A program made the translations under genes and the position numbers. A stretch of 15,737 nucleotides of DNA from Bryobacterales bacterium (lineage in GTDB: Bacteria; Cyanobacteriota; Vampirovibrionia; Obscuribacterales; Obscuribacteraceae): positions 1 to 15,737 of the forward strand of contig CAJCHQ010001061.1 in the NCBI GenBank assembly GCA_903970295.1, in the 5' to 3' direction. Under the pieces are notes generated by a model that ran no database searches, was not told the origin of the DNA, and worked only from the letters and a program-made list of their open reading frames with translations. This document shows positions 7,488 to 14,227 of this stretch, piece by piece; the first letter of the stretch is position 1, and each line of letters opens with the position of its first letter.

Positions 7488-8441
7488 ATGAACGATCTAG
7501 AAATAAGTCGAGATCTCGGGCCAGAACTTAGTATTGTCTCGACCCTTTATTTATCCAGTCCCTTCCTCAAAGAGTTTGTCGAAGTGTGTTGCCGCAGTCT
7601 CGACCAAATCAACTGTCACAACTTCGAAATCATTTTGGTCAACGACGGCTCCCCCGATGACTCGCTCGAAACTGCCGTCAAGCTCCAAGAACAGTTTAAA
7701 GAAATAGTGATAATCGACCTGTCGAGAAACTTCGGACATCATAAAGCGGCGCACGCCGGGCTGAAATACGCGTCTGGTCAGTACATATTTTTTGCTGACT
7801 GCGACTTGGAAGTGTCGCCATCGGTTTTGGTCGATTTTTACAAGACGATGCTTGAAAAAGATGCCGATGTTGTTTATGGCTTTCAACAAACGCGCAAGGG
7901 AAGTTGGTTCGAACGCTATTCCGGAGAAATCTTCTGGAACGTTTTTAATTCCCTGTGCGAGACCAAAGTACCAGCCAATGTCTGCACTGAGAGGCTGATG
8001 AAGCGCAATTACGTTTCCAGTCTGATGGAACTGGGCGACAAAGATTTGTTCATGGCCGGAATGATGTATTGGACCGGCTTCAAACAGATCGGTATACCCG
8101 TGGTCAAAACTCAAAGGAAGACGCCGAGCACATACAGTTTTTTTCGCCGCGTTTCTTTGCTCGTCAATGCCATCACATCATTCTCCGCCGCGCCTCTCAC
8201 TTTGATGCTTTATTTTGGTGTCGGCACCACTGCCGTCAGTTTCATTTTGGGTGCATATTTCGTTTTGCGAGATTTGATTTTTCATGATGTTCTTCTGGGC
8301 TTCACCTCACTGGCGACCATGATTACATTTTCGTTAGGTGTCATGACATCGTGCCTTGGCATAATAGGCGTGTACCTCGGGAAAGTCTTCAACCAGGTGC
8401 AAAACCGCCCCGTAGCCATCATCAAGAATATCTACCGATAG
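7488..8441 (+). CDS. Family 2 glycosyltransferase, GtrB/DPM1-like (polyprenyl-phosphate acceptor likely)
   Basis: The 317-aa protein has an N-terminal GT-A domain: LSIVSTLY at strand 1, ILVNDGSPDD (49-58), LSRNFGHHKAA (78-88) and the metal/nucleotide-binding D104-C-D106 in FFADCDLE. Two membrane segments follow (about 233-258 and 268-297). RKTPSTYSFFRR...ITSFSAAPL just before the first helix matches the conserved linker of bactoprenol-phosphate glucosyltransferases such as GtrB and of ArnC. Such enzymes load a sugar from a nucleotide donor onto polyprenyl phosphate at the inner face of the membrane, making the donor that GT-C transferases use outside. That fits the GT-C-like genes upstream. 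The gene abuts the next one: TAG 8439-8441 is followed directly by ATG 8442. Confidence 0.92.
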   Translation: MNDLEISRDLGPELSIVSTLYLSSPFLKEFVEVCCRSLDQINCHNFEIILVNDGSPDDSLETAVKLQEQFKEIVIIDLSRNFGHHKAAHAGLKYASGQYIFFADCDLEVSPSVLVDFYKTMLEKDADVVYGFQQTRKGSWFERYSGEIFWNVFNSLCETKVPANVCTERLMKRNYVSSLMELGDKDLFMAGMMYWTGFKQIGIPVVKTQRKTPSTYSFFRRVSLLVNAITSFSAAPLTLMLYFGVGTTAVSFILGAYFVLRDLIFHDVLLGFTSLATMITFSLGVMTSCLGIIGVYLGKVFNQVQNRPVAIIKNIYR

Positions 8442-9428
8442 ATGTATAACGTATTAGTCAGCGGCGTCGGTGGTGTAATTGGCTACGGCGTCGTGCGCGC
8501 TCTCAAGCAATCCGGCTATGAGACCAATGTCATTGGTGTCGATATTTATGACGATGCCGTCGGTCAAAACTGGTGCGATCGCTTTCAGCTGGCGGTACCT
8601 GTGAGGGATCCCGGGTACGCCGATTTTCTCAGACGAATTTGTTCAGAGCACGACATCCACCTTTTTATTCCGGTAGTTGTGCAGGAGGTGGAAAGACTCG
8701 GTCAGGAACCAGATATTCTGGCCGGCCTGGCGAGCAAGATCGCCCTCAATCAGCCCCCCTTGATCGCGGTCAGTTATGACAAATGGACGATGCATTTGGA
8801 GTTGATCAAACATCAATTGCCTGTAATCGATTCTGCAATCGACGGTACGTTTGCCGAATTGTCTGCCCGCCTGGGCTGTCCTTTTCTTCTCAAACCCCGT
8901 CGCTCGTATGGTTCCAAAGGCATATGCGAAATCACAAACGAAGATGATTTACTTTATTGGGCTAAAAAACTCGGCGACAATTTCATGGTGCAGCGCATTG
9001 TCGGCAACGCCGGCAGTGAATACACGGCGAGCGTATTCGGCTATGGGGATGGCTCGTCGTCAACGGCGATTATTTTGCGCCGGCGGCTGGGACCTGACGG
9101 CTCTACTGCGAAAGCAACAGTAGTTTCGCCAGGGGAAAGCGACTACGCACCGCTTGACACTTTTATAAGCCGGTTGGTGGAGATATATTTGCCGATCGGA
9201 CCGACAAACTTTCAGTTTCGCATGGAAGGGGCGAACGCTTTCCTTTTAGAAGTAAATCCGCGAGTGTCTTCGGCGACGTCGATCCGTGCTGCTTTCGGCT
9301 ACAATGAGGCGAAAATGTGCCTGCAATATTATCTCGAAGCGATTCGTTGTCAGCCTGACGAGATCAAGAAAGGGCAGGCCGCGCGTTATTTAGAGGATGT
9401 GATCGCTTACGCTCGCCATAATTTCTGA
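8442..9428 (+). CDS. ATP-grasp domain ligase (carbamoyl-phosphate-synthase-like fold)
   Basis: The 328-aa protein begins with a glycine-rich pre-ATP-grasp strand (VSGVGGVIGYG, 6-16). The ATP-grasp domain follows: KPRRSYGSKG (151-160, the flexible phosphate loop), FMVQRIVGNAGSEYT (181-195) and LLEVNPR (268-274), which carries the metal-binding E270 and N272. ATP-grasp enzymes activate a carboxylate as acyl phosphate and join it to an amine or thiol. Spacing of the motifs resembles CarB and PylC rather than the D-Ala-D-Ala ligases. It follows the GT2 gene with no gap, and the next reading frame overlaps its end. I infer that it forms an amide on an amino sugar or carrier-linked intermediate together with the WbqC protein; the substrate is not shown by the sequence. 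Confidence 0.9.
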   Translation: MYNVLVSGVGGVIGYGVVRALKQSGYETNVIGVDIYDDAVGQNWCDRFQLAVPVRDPGYADFLRRICSEHDIHLFIPVVVQEVERLGQEPDILAGLASKIALNQPPLIAVSYDKWTMHLELIKHQLPVIDSAIDGTFAELSARLGCPFLLKPRRSYGSKGICEITNEDDLLYWAKKLGDNFMVQRIVGNAGSEYTASVFGYGDGSSSTAIILRRRLGPDGSTAKATVVSPGESDYAPLDTFISRLVEIYLPIGPTNFQFRMEGANAFLLEVNPRVSSATSIRAAFGYNEAKMCLQYYLEAIRCQPDEIKKGQAARYLEDVIAYARHNF

Positions 9429-10119
9429 TATTCACGGCAATTTTCCGGCTTTGACCGCTGTTCTTCAAGAGGCTGACCGCCTTGGTTGTACTCGCATAAT
9501 CTCGCTTGGTGATGTAGCCGGCTACTACTGTCAGCTTAATCAATGCATCGAAGAATTGAGCCGGCGTCAAATCACAAATATTATGGGCAATCACGATTAT
9601 TACATCGTCAGCGGTGAGCCTTGCCCACGTTCGACATCGGCAAATGTCTGCCTGGAGCATCAACGCTTAACCATCGGCGCGAAAGAGTTTGACTGGCTGC
9701 AAAAATCGCCACCCCAGCTTGAATTTGTCCATACCGACGGGCAGCTTATTTCATGCGTGCATGGCGGCTGGCGCGACCCTCGCGACGAATATCTTTACCA
9801 GCTCTCGGCTGACTACTTCCGAGAGCGTCCAGGCAAATATTTTTTCTCCGGCCACACCCACGTACAGATTACTGCCCAGCTGGAAAATAAAGTTTATTGC
9901 AACCCGGGTTCTGTGGGACAACCACGCGACGGGGATGCGCGGGCAGCGTTTGCTACTCTGGCGGATGACGGAACAATTGCATTGCACAGAATTGTTTACG
10001 ACGTCGAGGCGATGTGTCAAGGAATGGCTGAACAAGGCTTCGATCGCGGGTTATACGAGAATCTCAAATACGGCACTCGAATCGGTGGCGTCGTCGATAA
10101 GATTCTCATCTCTCGATGA
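9418..10119 (+). CDS. Calcineurin-like metallophosphoesterase with an irregular start
   Basis: All the metal-binding blocks of the metallophosphoesterase superfamily are present: SDIHGN (D4, H6 counting from 9418), GD (31-32), GNHD (57-60), VHGG (H115), GHTH (145-148), then NPGSVGQPRDG, which marks the YfcE-like branch. The odd point is the start. The frame is open only from 9403, and no ATG, GTG or TTG precedes SDIHGN except ATG 9397, whose next codon is TGA. The first usable ordinary start, TTG 9451, would delete the first metal site. The coordinate given uses ATA 9418 as a placeholder; ATT 9421 is as good. The frame overlaps the ATP-grasp stop (9426-9428), so reinitiation or a +1 frameshift is possible, as are a sequence error or a nonsense mutation. 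The enzyme would hydrolyse a phosphoester; its substrate is unknown. Confidence 0.8.
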   Translation: MISDIHGNFPALTAVLQEADRLGCTRIISLGDVAGYYCQLNQCIEELSRRQITNIMGNHDYYIVSGEPCPRSTSANVCLEHQRLTIGAKEFDWLQKSPPQLEFVHTDGQLISCVHGGWRDPRDEYLYQLSADYFRERPGKYFFSGHTHVQITAQLENKVYCNPGSVGQPRDGDARAAFATLADDGTIALHRIVYDVEAMCQGMAEQGFDRGLYENLKYGTRIGGVVDKILISR

Positions 10120-10120
10120 G
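10105..10120. terminator. Small hairpin at the convergent gene junction
   Basis: CTCATC (10105-10110) and GATGAG (10115-10120) form a perfect 6-bp stem with a TCTC loop. It overlaps the end of the metallophosphoesterase gene and lies 4 nt downstream of the SDR gene's stop on the other strand. No strong T-run follows on either strand, so a role as bidirectional terminator is only possible. The two stops are 5 nt apart, leaving no other space for one. Confidence 0.3.
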
Positions 10121-10124
10121 CCAC

Positions 10125-10982
10125 CTAAGATTGGGCTAGCTCGGTTCTGTCTCTAATTAGTGCGATGCCCCTGGCCATGTCGATTTGAGGATGAAAATTC
10201 AGGCGATCGTACGCGCTCAAATCAGTGGGAATGTAAACAGAGGCTATATCGGCTTTGGTGTGATCGAAGCTTACCGCTCCCTTTGTTGCGTACATTTCAT
10301 AAGCGAGCGCCGCTATTTCGCTCAGCTTGTAACTGATCGGATGCGGGCACGCTAACTTACCAGCGATTGTTCGATCGATTGCCGCCTCTACGATTTGGAC
10401 TACATCCTGGACGTGAATAAAATTTCGCAAGGGATCGGCTTTGCCATATATGGTGATGTCCACTCCGCCCCTGGCTTTGTCGAGAAGCTGATAGAGTAAG
10501 GGTTGGTGTCCCTTAGCCTCGCCCTTTTCGTCATAAATTTGACTGAATTGCAGGGCCGCGCTAGAGACACCTAGATGCTTCGCTACCATCTCCAGATTTT
10601 CCTCGCCGTGTTTTTTCGACAAGCCATACGAACCGAAATACTGGTTCCCTGGTTCATTCAACGCCGATATCGAAGAAAGCAAAATGATCTGGCGGCAGTT
10701 TACTTGCTTAGCTAATCTGCCAACTTCAAGCACACCAAGTGAGTTGATTGTCTCGTTGGCGACTAAATCATCCAAATTGGACTGCGCGAAATTGGCAATA
10801 CAATTGACGATCACATCGGCCGGTTGAAATGACGAGTAGTCACACCCTGTGCGGGATAAATCGATGAAATAGTTAGCCGTGCCGCGCCTACCGGCCGTCG
10901 ACACCTGAAATTTCTTGCTTAGATGAGCGGACAGGCGCTTGCCGACAAATGAGTCGTGACCCAAAATCAAGACTTTCAGCAA
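10125..10982 (-). CDS. Extended short-chain dehydrogenase/reductase, sugar-nucleotide epimerase/reductase type
   Basis: The 285-aa product has an N-terminal nucleotide-binding strand VLILGHDSFVGKRL, where the usual GxxGxxG reads G8-x-x-S11-x-x-G14. SSIS (103-106) and Y119-GLSK123 supply the SDR catalytic Ser and the YxxxK pair. NFIHVQDVVQIVEAAI in the C-terminal half is typical of the substrate domain of sugar epimerases and RmlD-like reductases. It is cytoplasmic and probably alters a nucleotide sugar for this locus (epimerisation, reduction or dehydration; the sequence does not decide). The start ATG overlaps the last 7 nt of the upstream methyltransferase gene, showing tight translational coupling. 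The gene converges on the metallophosphoesterase gene. Confidence 0.87.
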   Translation of the reverse strand: MLKVLILGHDSFVGKRLSAHLSKKFQVSTAGRRGTANYFIDLSRTGCDYSSFQPADVIVNCIANFAQSNLDDLVANETINSLGVLEVGRLAKQVNCRQIILLSSISALNEPGNQYFGSYGLSKKHGEENLEMVAKHLGVSSAALQFSQIYDEKGEAKGHQPLLYQLLDKARGGVDITIYGKADPLRNFIHVQDVVQIVEAAIDRTIAGKLACPHPISYKLSEIAALAYEMYATKGAVSFDHTKADIASVYIPTDLSAYDRLNFHPQIDMARGIALIRDRTELAQS

Positions 10983-11761
10983 GCAGCCTCTTTCAACTCC
11001 ATGAGCAGGCCTACAGAAAGTTCGGGATAGTCTATGCCCACTTTTAACATCGCTTGCAATACTTCTTCGGAGAGCTTCAGCTCCTTAATCTGACCGGTCG
11101 TAATTGGTTTGAGAAAGAGACCTTCGACTGCATGTTCGCGATAACCGCACTCCGTCACGAGTTGGCGTAAAGACTGCAGCGTGAACAGCCGTTGGTGCCC
11201 AAGAGCCAGGTCTGCCTCACTGAGAACCAAAAGATCGTCCAACAAACCAGCTGCCTGACCGATTCTTTTGTTCAATGCTTCGGCATTGGGCACGGCCACA
11301 AAAATCGAACCACCGGGAGCGAGAAACTGTCTGAACCTGATCAATATTTCTTTGGGATCGTCGACATGCTCGAGGATGAAGCCCATGACGATGTTGTCGA
11401 ATTTCTCATCGCTACTGAACCGTTCAAAATATTCCAGATCGATTTGCGCTCGACAATCAGGAAAGTTGCCGCGGAATTGGGCAATTACCTCGGGCGAGCC
11501 TTCGATCACGACATGGTGAGGGAAGCGCTCCGAAAATAATTTGGTCGTGTATCCGTGACCGACCCCTAATTCCAGAAGTGATTGACCATGAGCTTGCAAC
11601 ATCACTCTTTGTGGATACCAACTAAGCATCAGCCGATTATCCAGGGCATAGGCGAAGTCATCTTGGTAAGCACCAAGAAACGAATCTAGATTTGTTGCGG
11701 ACGTGCTCACAATTTGAGATTTTACCGGATCATGGAGGTCGACAATAATACGTTGAAGCAT
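10976..11761 (-). CDS. Class I SAM-dependent methyltransferase
   Basis: The 261-aa product carries motif I SLLELGVGHGY (61-71), a strand-2 acidic residue in VVIEGSPE, then MGFILEHVDDP and FLAPGGSIFVAVPN, the standard order of a UbiE/COQ5-like Rossmann methyltransferase. The C-terminal third (about 155-261) is a separate helical part that may bind the substrate. I chose ATG 11759-11761 because AGGA lies 5 nt upstream; the frame extends to a TTG at 11827 (283 aa), which has no well-placed ribosome-binding site. It is the first gene of a two-gene unit with the SDR gene (7-nt overlap), so the pair probably acts on the same sugar. It is not a close relative of the 3853 and 13585 methyltransferases. 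Confidence 0.87.
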   Translation of the reverse strand: MLQRIIVDLHDPVKSQIVSTSATNLDSFLGAYQDDFAYALDNRLMLSWYPQRVMLQAHGQSLLELGVGHGYTTKLFSERFPHHVVIEGSPEVIAQFRGNFPDCRAQIDLEYFERFSSDEKFDNIVMGFILEHVDDPKEILIRFRQFLAPGGSIFVAVPNAEALNKRIGQAAGLLDDLLVLSEADLALGHQRLFTLQSLRQLVTECGYREHAVEGLFLKPITTGQIKELKLSEEVLQAMLKVGIDYPELSVGLLMELKEAAC

Positions 11762-11821
11762 GTTTCCTTGCAAGCTTTCTGATATGGGGCTCAAGGATTC
11801 ACTCAGGTAAAGCGGATCACC

Positions 11822-11851
11822 TTGCAACCTTGTGATGTGAATCGATACAAT
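11822..11851 (+). promoter_or_regulatory. Possible promoter for the HTTM gene
   Basis: TTGCAA (11822-11827) and TACAAT (11846-11851) are 18 nt apart in the gap between the divergent methyltransferase and HTTM genes. The predicted start near 11858 gives a leader of about 54 nt. The -35 half overlaps the alternative TTG start of the methyltransferase, which slightly favours the shorter start for that gene. Confidence 0.3.
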
Positions 11852-11911
11852 CCAGGCATCTTCTCGATCTAGAGTTGGGAACCAATTCGCGCAGGTGAGC
11901 GGACTTTAAGA

Positions 11912-13384
11912 ATGTCTCTGTTAGCCATTGCTCCCAAAAACAATTTTGACCAGGCCAAGCTGTCGCGGAAGTCATCTTTAGATAAGTGGTTTTCGATCAA
12001 CCCCAATGCAAGCGGATTGGCCGGGTTCAGAATAATTTTTGCGCTGTCGTTGATATTGGAGATACTACAGCTTTTCTATTTCCAACCTCTTTTGCTTGAG
12101 CCCGAACTAGTGAGGCAGAAGCTCTACCTTGGGTCGCTGTCAAACTCAGTGATCGAGACGACTGCCACCCTGCTTTTAGGCATTCATCTTGCAAGTCTCG
12201 TTGCAATTGTGCTTGGTTGGAGAATGCGAATTTCCGCTGCAATCAATTACTTTTGCACAGTGATATTTCTCGGCTATCTTGCTCCCTGTCTGCAATTCAT
12301 GTATCACGCTGATTGCCTGTATCTCACCGGCTCTCTCTTTTTGTTGCTGGCTCCAACCAATCAGCGCTATTCGCTTGACGCAAGGGCTAATCGCGCTACT
12401 GATGCTGCGCAGTGGTATCACGTTCTTTTTCTCATGATCTCTATGTCGGTCCTGTACCTGGATGCGGTTTCGTGGAAAATGGCTACGGTAATGTGGAAGA
12501 ACGAACTTGGCGTCTGGACGCCGACTTCGCTTCCCTTTATGGTGTTCAACGATGTTCCTTTTCTGCACAATGAGCTTCTAAGTAAGGCATTGTCCTTTTC
12601 TACGACGCTTTTGCAATTCGGTTTTCCGATTGCGATTTTGATCCGACCGTGGCGAGTAATCACGCTCGGCGTCTCCGCTATGTTTCATGCCGGACTGGCA
12701 CTTTCTTTCCCAATTCCTTTGTTCAGTGTTGTCTGTTGTGCTTTTCTTCTAGCCATGATTCCTGGGGAACGACCGAAACTAGCCAACCCGGCAGCTGTGC
12801 ATACGGCAAATATGCTTTTGGTTAAGAGCCTGTGTGTGCTCTGGCTTTTTGCCGCTGTAATTATTAATTGGATAAATCCATCCTCAATACTTGTTCCAGG
12901 AAGTGTAAATCCGGTTGTGCTGAGGTCTGCAGGGCAGAAGTTCTGTGACGCGGTTTATCCATTTACTGGCCTTTATCCCCATGCCGTCTTCTTGGACGCT
13001 TTATTGATTGATTACACACAAGAAACCAGACTCGTGTACTGCGGGGAAGGTTCTACAGAGCAAGTCTTGCCCTTCCTTCAGCCAAACGGTATGACGGGAC
13101 CTTACTCAGTGGGACGAATGTTTTGCTGGTATTTTCTTGCCTTCTGGCCGAGAACCGATGAAACAACACGGGTCAACGATTTAAGACGTATAGCCAAGTT
13201 TTGGAATGCTGGCCGCAAAGATCACGGAAATTCCGGTTTCATTCGCATAGACCGGAAGCCGATTATAGTGTCCAATGCGCAATGGCTACCTGATGTGTTC
13301 GAGCGCAATTTAAAAGCGCCCTGGCGGACAGTAGGTAAGATTTATTACCACCACGACGATGTTCAAATAGTCTGGAGCGAATGA
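11912..13384 (+). CDS. HTTM-domain membrane protein (vitamin K-dependent carboxylase-like family)
   Basis: The 490-aa product has about eight hydrophobic segments between residues 35 and 310. Family landmarks are GLAGFRIIFAL (35-45), YHAD (131-134), LLLAPTNQRYSLDA (144-157), YLDAVSWKMATVMW (182-195), and FHAGLALSFPIPLFSVVCC near the end of the membrane part. The horizontally transferred transmembrane (HTTM) domain is the bacterial relative of gamma-glutamyl carboxylase; most bacterial members have no known reaction. A soluble C-terminal domain of ~170 residues follows and includes FTGLYPHAVFLDALLIDY. It is alone on its strand between a divergent and a convergent operon. It may act on a protein or lipid-linked glycan at the membrane; this is inference from location only. 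Confidence 0.8.
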   Translation: MSLLAIAPKNNFDQAKLSRKSSLDKWFSINPNASGLAGFRIIFALSLILEILQLFYFQPLLLEPELVRQKLYLGSLSNSVIETTATLLLGIHLASLVAIVLGWRMRISAAINYFCTVIFLGYLAPCLQFMYHADCLYLTGSLFLLLAPTNQRYSLDARANRATDAAQWYHVLFLMISMSVLYLDAVSWKMATVMWKNELGVWTPTSLPFMVFNDVPFLHNELLSKALSFSTTLLQFGFPIAILIRPWRVITLGVSAMFHAGLALSFPIPLFSVVCCAFLLAMIPGERPKLANPAAVHTANMLLVKSLCVLWLFAAVIINWINPSSILVPGSVNPVVLRSAGQKFCDAVYPFTGLYPHAVFLDALLIDYTQETRLVYCGEGSTEQVLPFLQPNGMTGPYSVGRMFCWYFLAFWPRTDETTRVNDLRRIAKFWNAGRKDHGNSGFIRIDRKPIIVSNAQWLPDVFERNLKAPWRTVGKIYYHHDDVQIVWSE

Positions 13385-13440
13385 TGAGTAATCTTTGATT
13401 GCCGCATTGCCGCAGGGTTATCGCAGCCACCATTTCCAAG

Positions 13441-13536
13441 TTGGTAGAGAGACCAATGCTACCTACCGCTGTGGCAGCGGATATCACGTTCGCCTGGGGC
13501 TAGCCAGCGCTGCGATGATGTTTTCACACGCAGCGC
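13441..13536. repeat. Three hairpin-forming inverted repeats between convergent genes
   Basis: The 200-bp gap 13385-13584 lies between the HTTM gene and the convergent methyltransferase gene and holds no gene. It contains TTGGT/ACCAA (13441-13456, 6-nt loop), CCGCTG/CAGCGG (13466-13480, 3-nt loop) and GCGCTGCG/CGCAGCGC (13507-13536, 14-nt loop). A tandem repeat of ATTGCCGC also occurs at 13398-13414. None of the stems is followed by a clear T-run, so a rho-independent terminator is not certain, but RNA structure at the ends of both transcripts is likely. Confidence 0.4.
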
Positions 13537-13584
13537 CGAGTTGTTATCGCGGGTACCCATGCGACAAAATTGCTGGGTTGACGG

Positions 13585-14214
13585 TCAAAAAATCGGAGAG
13601 AGCCCGCATTCCATGATGATATGCGTATACGGAAAGCGAAGAAGATTAGAGTGCACCGAAGACTTTACGTGCGGAAAAACTTCTCCGGCCAGCCGTTCGT
13701 ACTCTGGTCTTTTGCGGACGAATTTGCCCCGATCGTTGCTCAACATCCAGGTATCGAACGGATGCTGACCACTCTCCAGGAAGCATCCATCCAGACTGAC
13801 GAGTCGGCCAGTTTCTTTGAGCAAGGAGCGCGCTACGGTCAGCATGTGACGAGCCACTTCGTCATCGAGATGATGAATTACTCCGGTGACGAGGATGATG
13901 TCGGCTGGAGGGAAGATGCCTGGTTTCAAATCGGCGATATCGGCACAGATGAAATTGCCTCGTTCGCCAAAGCGTTTTTGGGCGTCAGCTATATAGTGAG
14001 GCTCGAAGTCGACGCCGACATAATCGACTGCCGGTAAACATTCGAGGATCTCGCACGGGCCGCAGCCCAGATCGACTACCCGATCGCCTTTCTTTGGACG
14101 AACATAAAGGTCGACATAACTTTTTCGAGCATCTAAATTGCCGAACAAATTCATGGCCATTCTGTACATTGGCCCGAACGAGAGAATCGGATGCAGTGTT
14201 TGAACGAGATTCAT
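13585..14214 (-). CDS. Class I SAM-dependent methyltransferase (paralog B)
   Basis: The 209-aa product shows D48-LGCGPCE (motif I), GVDFE (67-71), ADIADL, VTGVIHHLDDE and SLLKETGRLVSLDG. It aligns without gaps over nearly its whole length with the product of 3853-4473 (about 60% identical by eye). The nucleotide sequences have diverged at many third positions, so the duplication is old. The last proline and glycine of the usual K-P-G-G turn are replaced by ETG here. The ATG lies 13 nt after the stop of the aminotransferase gene, so the two are in one transcript; no strong ribosome-binding site is visible. Being linked to the WecE-like gene, it may methylate the amino sugar or a neighbouring residue, which is inference. 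Confidence 0.88.
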   Translation of the reverse strand: MNLVQTLHPILSFGPMYRMAMNLFGNLDARKSYVDLYVRPKKGDRVVDLGCGPCEILECLPAVDYVGVDFEPHYIADAQKRFGERGNFICADIADLKPGIFPPADIILVTGVIHHLDDEVARHMLTVARSLLKETGRLVSLDGCFLESGQHPFDTWMLSNDRGKFVRKRPEYERLAGEVFPHVKSSVHSNLLRFPYTHIIMECGLSPIF

Positions 14215-14227
14215 CAGTTCTAACTCA

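Noticed and set aside
7551..8114. 187-codon open frame antisense to the GT2 gene
   Set aside because: It mirrors a well-supported glycosyltransferase in another frame and shows no recognisable domain.
9397..9402. ATG-TGA as proof of a changed genetic code
   Set aside because: TGA acts as a normal terminator at the ends of several genes in the window, so local explanations are preferred.
13621..14037. 138-codon + strand frame across the second methyltransferase
   Set aside because: It is antisense to a gene with clear SAM-binding motifs and a full-length paralog; composition looks like an antisense shadow.
3853..14214. Invertible segment driven by recombination between the two methyltransferase genes
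   Set aside because: The two genes differ at many third positions, with no long identical DNA tract seen by eye, so homologous inversion today is unlikely.
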